Positions 62,301-64,000 of a stretch of 64,000 bases of DNA are shown piece after piece (position 1 is the first letter of the stretch; every line of letters starts with the position of its first letter). A program made the position numbers and the translations under genes. Below the pieces are notes generated by a model. That model ran no database searches, was not told where the DNA came from, and saw only the letters and a program-made list of their open reading frames with translations. Location: contig NW_025062479.1 in assembly GCF_000002995.4 (NCBI RefSeq), positions 18,224,721 through 18,288,720 on the forward strand, in the 5' to 3' direction. The DNA is from Brugia malayi (Eukaryota > Nematoda > Chromadorea > Rhabditida > Onchocercidae).

Positions 62301-64000
62301 CGAGAGTAACTGCTTGTAAACGCATTACAACATTCATTGTACATAGGTGTTCAAAATTATGTATGTGAAAGTCGGCGAAATTGAGAGTATTTTCAAGTGT
62401 ATTGATTCTCTCGGGCAACATCTCAATCTATATTTGTTCCAGGTAATAGAGGGAACAGTATGTAGCAAAAGCGTTCGTCATGAATCGATGCCAAATGAGA
62501 TTCGTAATGCATCAGTTTTGACTTTAGAAGGGAGCATCGAGTATGAACGAGTTAGCGACAAGCTTTCTTCAATTGAACCAATAATTTCACAGGTGAAATT
62601 TTGAAAACTCAAGATTTCCGGGAATTTAAACCGTTGTGTACGAACATTGTATACAAAAATGCGGTTTGAATTTCACTGCTTCGAAATGCATTTGACATCT
62701 TCCTTGGATCTTTTTCTTGTAATTGAAGACTTATGAATTAATCATTTCAGGAGAGTGAATATTTACGAAATCAGGTGGAGCGAATGCTTTCACATCGACC
62801 GTCAGTGGTTTTGGTTGAACGTAATGTAGCTGGCTTAGCTGTACAGATGTTATTACGTGCTGGAGTCACACTTGTTTCTAACATTAAACCGCGTGTTCTG
62901 CAAAGAATAGCACGAAGTACCGGCGCCGACGTAATGCCTTCACTTGATGCACAAATCTTGAACCAGAAGATTGGGTTTTGTCCATTTTTTCGGCAGGAGA
63001 AGGTTCGGTTGATGAATGGGAAATACAAATGTTTGTTGGTAAGAATCACTTTTATTTAGAATTATTGTTCGTAAAACTTGGAGATATTTTTGAGGAAGAA
63101 ATTTTATGAATTTTTATCACTTATTTAAAAGTGGAAGAAGGATGCAGAGATAATGAGCAGTAAAATTTAAAAATTGTGCTTTCTAAATTTTTCTGTTCAA
63201 GTTTCTACACTATATATATATATATATACATAAGTTGAAAATGAATGATAACTTGCTTTTCAGGTGTTTGAGGAATGCCCTCCAGAATTAGGATGCTCTG
63301 TGTTATTGCGAAGTAACTCAAAAAGAGATTTGAGAGCAGCTAAACGGATCTTACATTATGGAATTTTAATGTTGTATTCCAATCATCTCGAAGTAAAATT
63401 GTTGTCCACCTGTGGCACAACTTTGACAAATCGATCTGCGGATTGTGATATTTGCTCCATTAATGCTGCTGAATTGGATACAAACAAAGTTATTTTTCCG
63501 ATATTTTCCCTTAGTTACATAGTATATAAAATCTTAATGCTTTCAGTTTTCTTTGTTCATAGTTTAATACTGAAAATTTCAGGGTAACTTTTGCAAGCGT
63601 TTAAAGAAGTCCACTCTCTCACCCTCCCCATTGATCGATTTTGGAATCCCTTTTCTAGAAACATCGAAAGGTCGGCGATGCTCTCTAAGAAAGTTTTTTA
63701 ACCGTTTCATTAGCAGTTTAGCAACTGAAAATAATGGCACCAGGTAAATTTTTGTAAACTGGAATAAATTTCTACTTCTGTTCCCAAAATGATAAAACGG
63801 AACTTTATTATATCATGTTGATAAAGTTATATATTCTGTATCATATTTTCTCGCTAAATTTCCTTTTTGAGCATTTTTGAAGAAAGTCTCAATATGAAAT
63901 AGTGTTTAGGGACTGTTCAGATTATAAAGCAGAAGAAAATTATTCATTGAAACGATATGTTCATTCTTTTGTGAAAAATATCACCCTAACGGAAGTGGAC
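59367..64000 (+). CDS. ppk-3: Phosphatidylinositol-3-phosphate 5-kinase PIKfyve/Fab1, N-terminal part (partial at right edge)
   Basis: Exons: 59367-59619, 59939-60080, 60202-60362, 60753-60911, 61111-61343 (or 61370), 61640-61878, 62059-62200, 62443-62592, 62751-63038, 63264-63488, 63583-63743 and 63910-64000 (continues). ATG 59367 (MREQFQGMEPTDDN) is the first after an acceptor CCATTCAG at 59346, but an upstream exon is possible. The FYVE finger is in exons 3 and 4: WMPDSSGRECYECQERF, RRRHHCRLCGQIFCSKCC and GYTGDLRLCTYCADIV. After an acidic low-complexity linker comes the CCT/TCP-1-like chaperonin domain: WWEIIWSVSHVV, HAHIKNLHVA, SIEYERVS, VERMLSHRPSVVLVER and FEECPPELGCSVLLR. The enzyme binds PI3P on endosomes and makes PI(3,5)P2 for lysosome maturation; C. 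elegans PPK-3 acts this way. No DEP domain is visible between FYVE and CCT. The kinase domain must lie beyond the window. Confidence 0.9.
63210..63229. repeat. (TA)n microsatellite
   Basis: A short TA run in the intron 63039-63263 of the PIKfyve gene, just upstream of the acceptor. Confidence 0.8.

Noticed and set aside
62242..62310. Plus-strand stretch reading SVFVCALTNSIKKNIFG, which resembles the PIKfyve CCT-domain segment GFVCTKN
   Set aside because: It would need a 37-base intron, while the exon 62443-62592 (VIEGTVCSKSVRHE) fits the same family position with normal splice sites and phase.
1..64000. CRISPR arrays, bacterial operons, prophage or rRNA genes
   Set aside because: No spaced direct repeats, no ribosome-binding-site gene rows and no conserved rRNA stretches are visible. 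The split genes show a eukaryotic chromosome. I also saw no convincing tRNA gene, though a covariance search was not possible.

Overview
The window looks like a chromosome piece from a nematode, most likely a clade III (spirurid or filarial-type) worm. It is very AT-rich, has short introns with U-rich acceptors ending in AG, and carries genes whose best recognisable relatives are nematode: a GLD-1-type STAR protein, a ceh-14-type LIM-homeobox gene, an EB-module plus polysaccharide-deacetylase protein of the F48E3.8 type, and a nematode-like PIKfyve/PPK-3. Genes are split into many exons. I assembled them by hand and checked every junction for reading phase. Species is not determinable from what I can see.

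Layout, left to right. 1-6993: no gene recognised. 6994(?)-14227 (+): LIM-homeobox gene of the LHX3/4 class (ceh-14), with a doubtful first exon and a 4.8 kb first intron. 14228-16408: spacer with a GC-richer part and one orphan terminal-exon-like segment. 16409-18884 (+): STAR/KH RNA-binding protein (gld-1-like). 18885-21796: 3' region of gld-1 and spacer. 21797-24437 (-): small single-pass membrane protein of unknown function. 24438-31794: long spacer with microsatellites, palindromes and one orphan exon-like stretch (31405-31554).

31795-49535 (+) is the dominant locus: about 17.7 kb and roughly 38 exons. It encodes a signal peptide, about two dozen small cysteine-rich EB modules, mostly on exons that begin and end in phase 1, and then a C-terminal NodB-type polysaccharide deacetylase domain. 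Two of the EB exons near the 3' end of the array are each one base short of keeping frame, and a third is decayed or misread. The deacetylase domain has lost two of the three canonical metal ligands. 49536-50828: spacer.

50829-55581 (-): schwannomin-interacting protein 1 (SCHIP1) family gene, seven constant exons plus a phase-compatible alternative terminal exon inside one intron. 55582-59366: spacer with two mutually similar short ORFs. 59367-64000 (+): N-terminal half of PIKfyve (ppk-3/fab1): FYVE finger and the CCT/TCP-1-like domain. The lipid-kinase domain lies beyond the right edge.

The genes are not an operon and do not form one pathway. They cover neuronal identity (ceh-14), germline translation control (gld-1), chitin-associated extracellular matrix (EB/deacetylase), cytoskeleton-membrane scaffold (SCHIP1) and endolysosomal phosphoinositide signalling (PIKfyve). 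All functions are inferred from families; no database search was possible.
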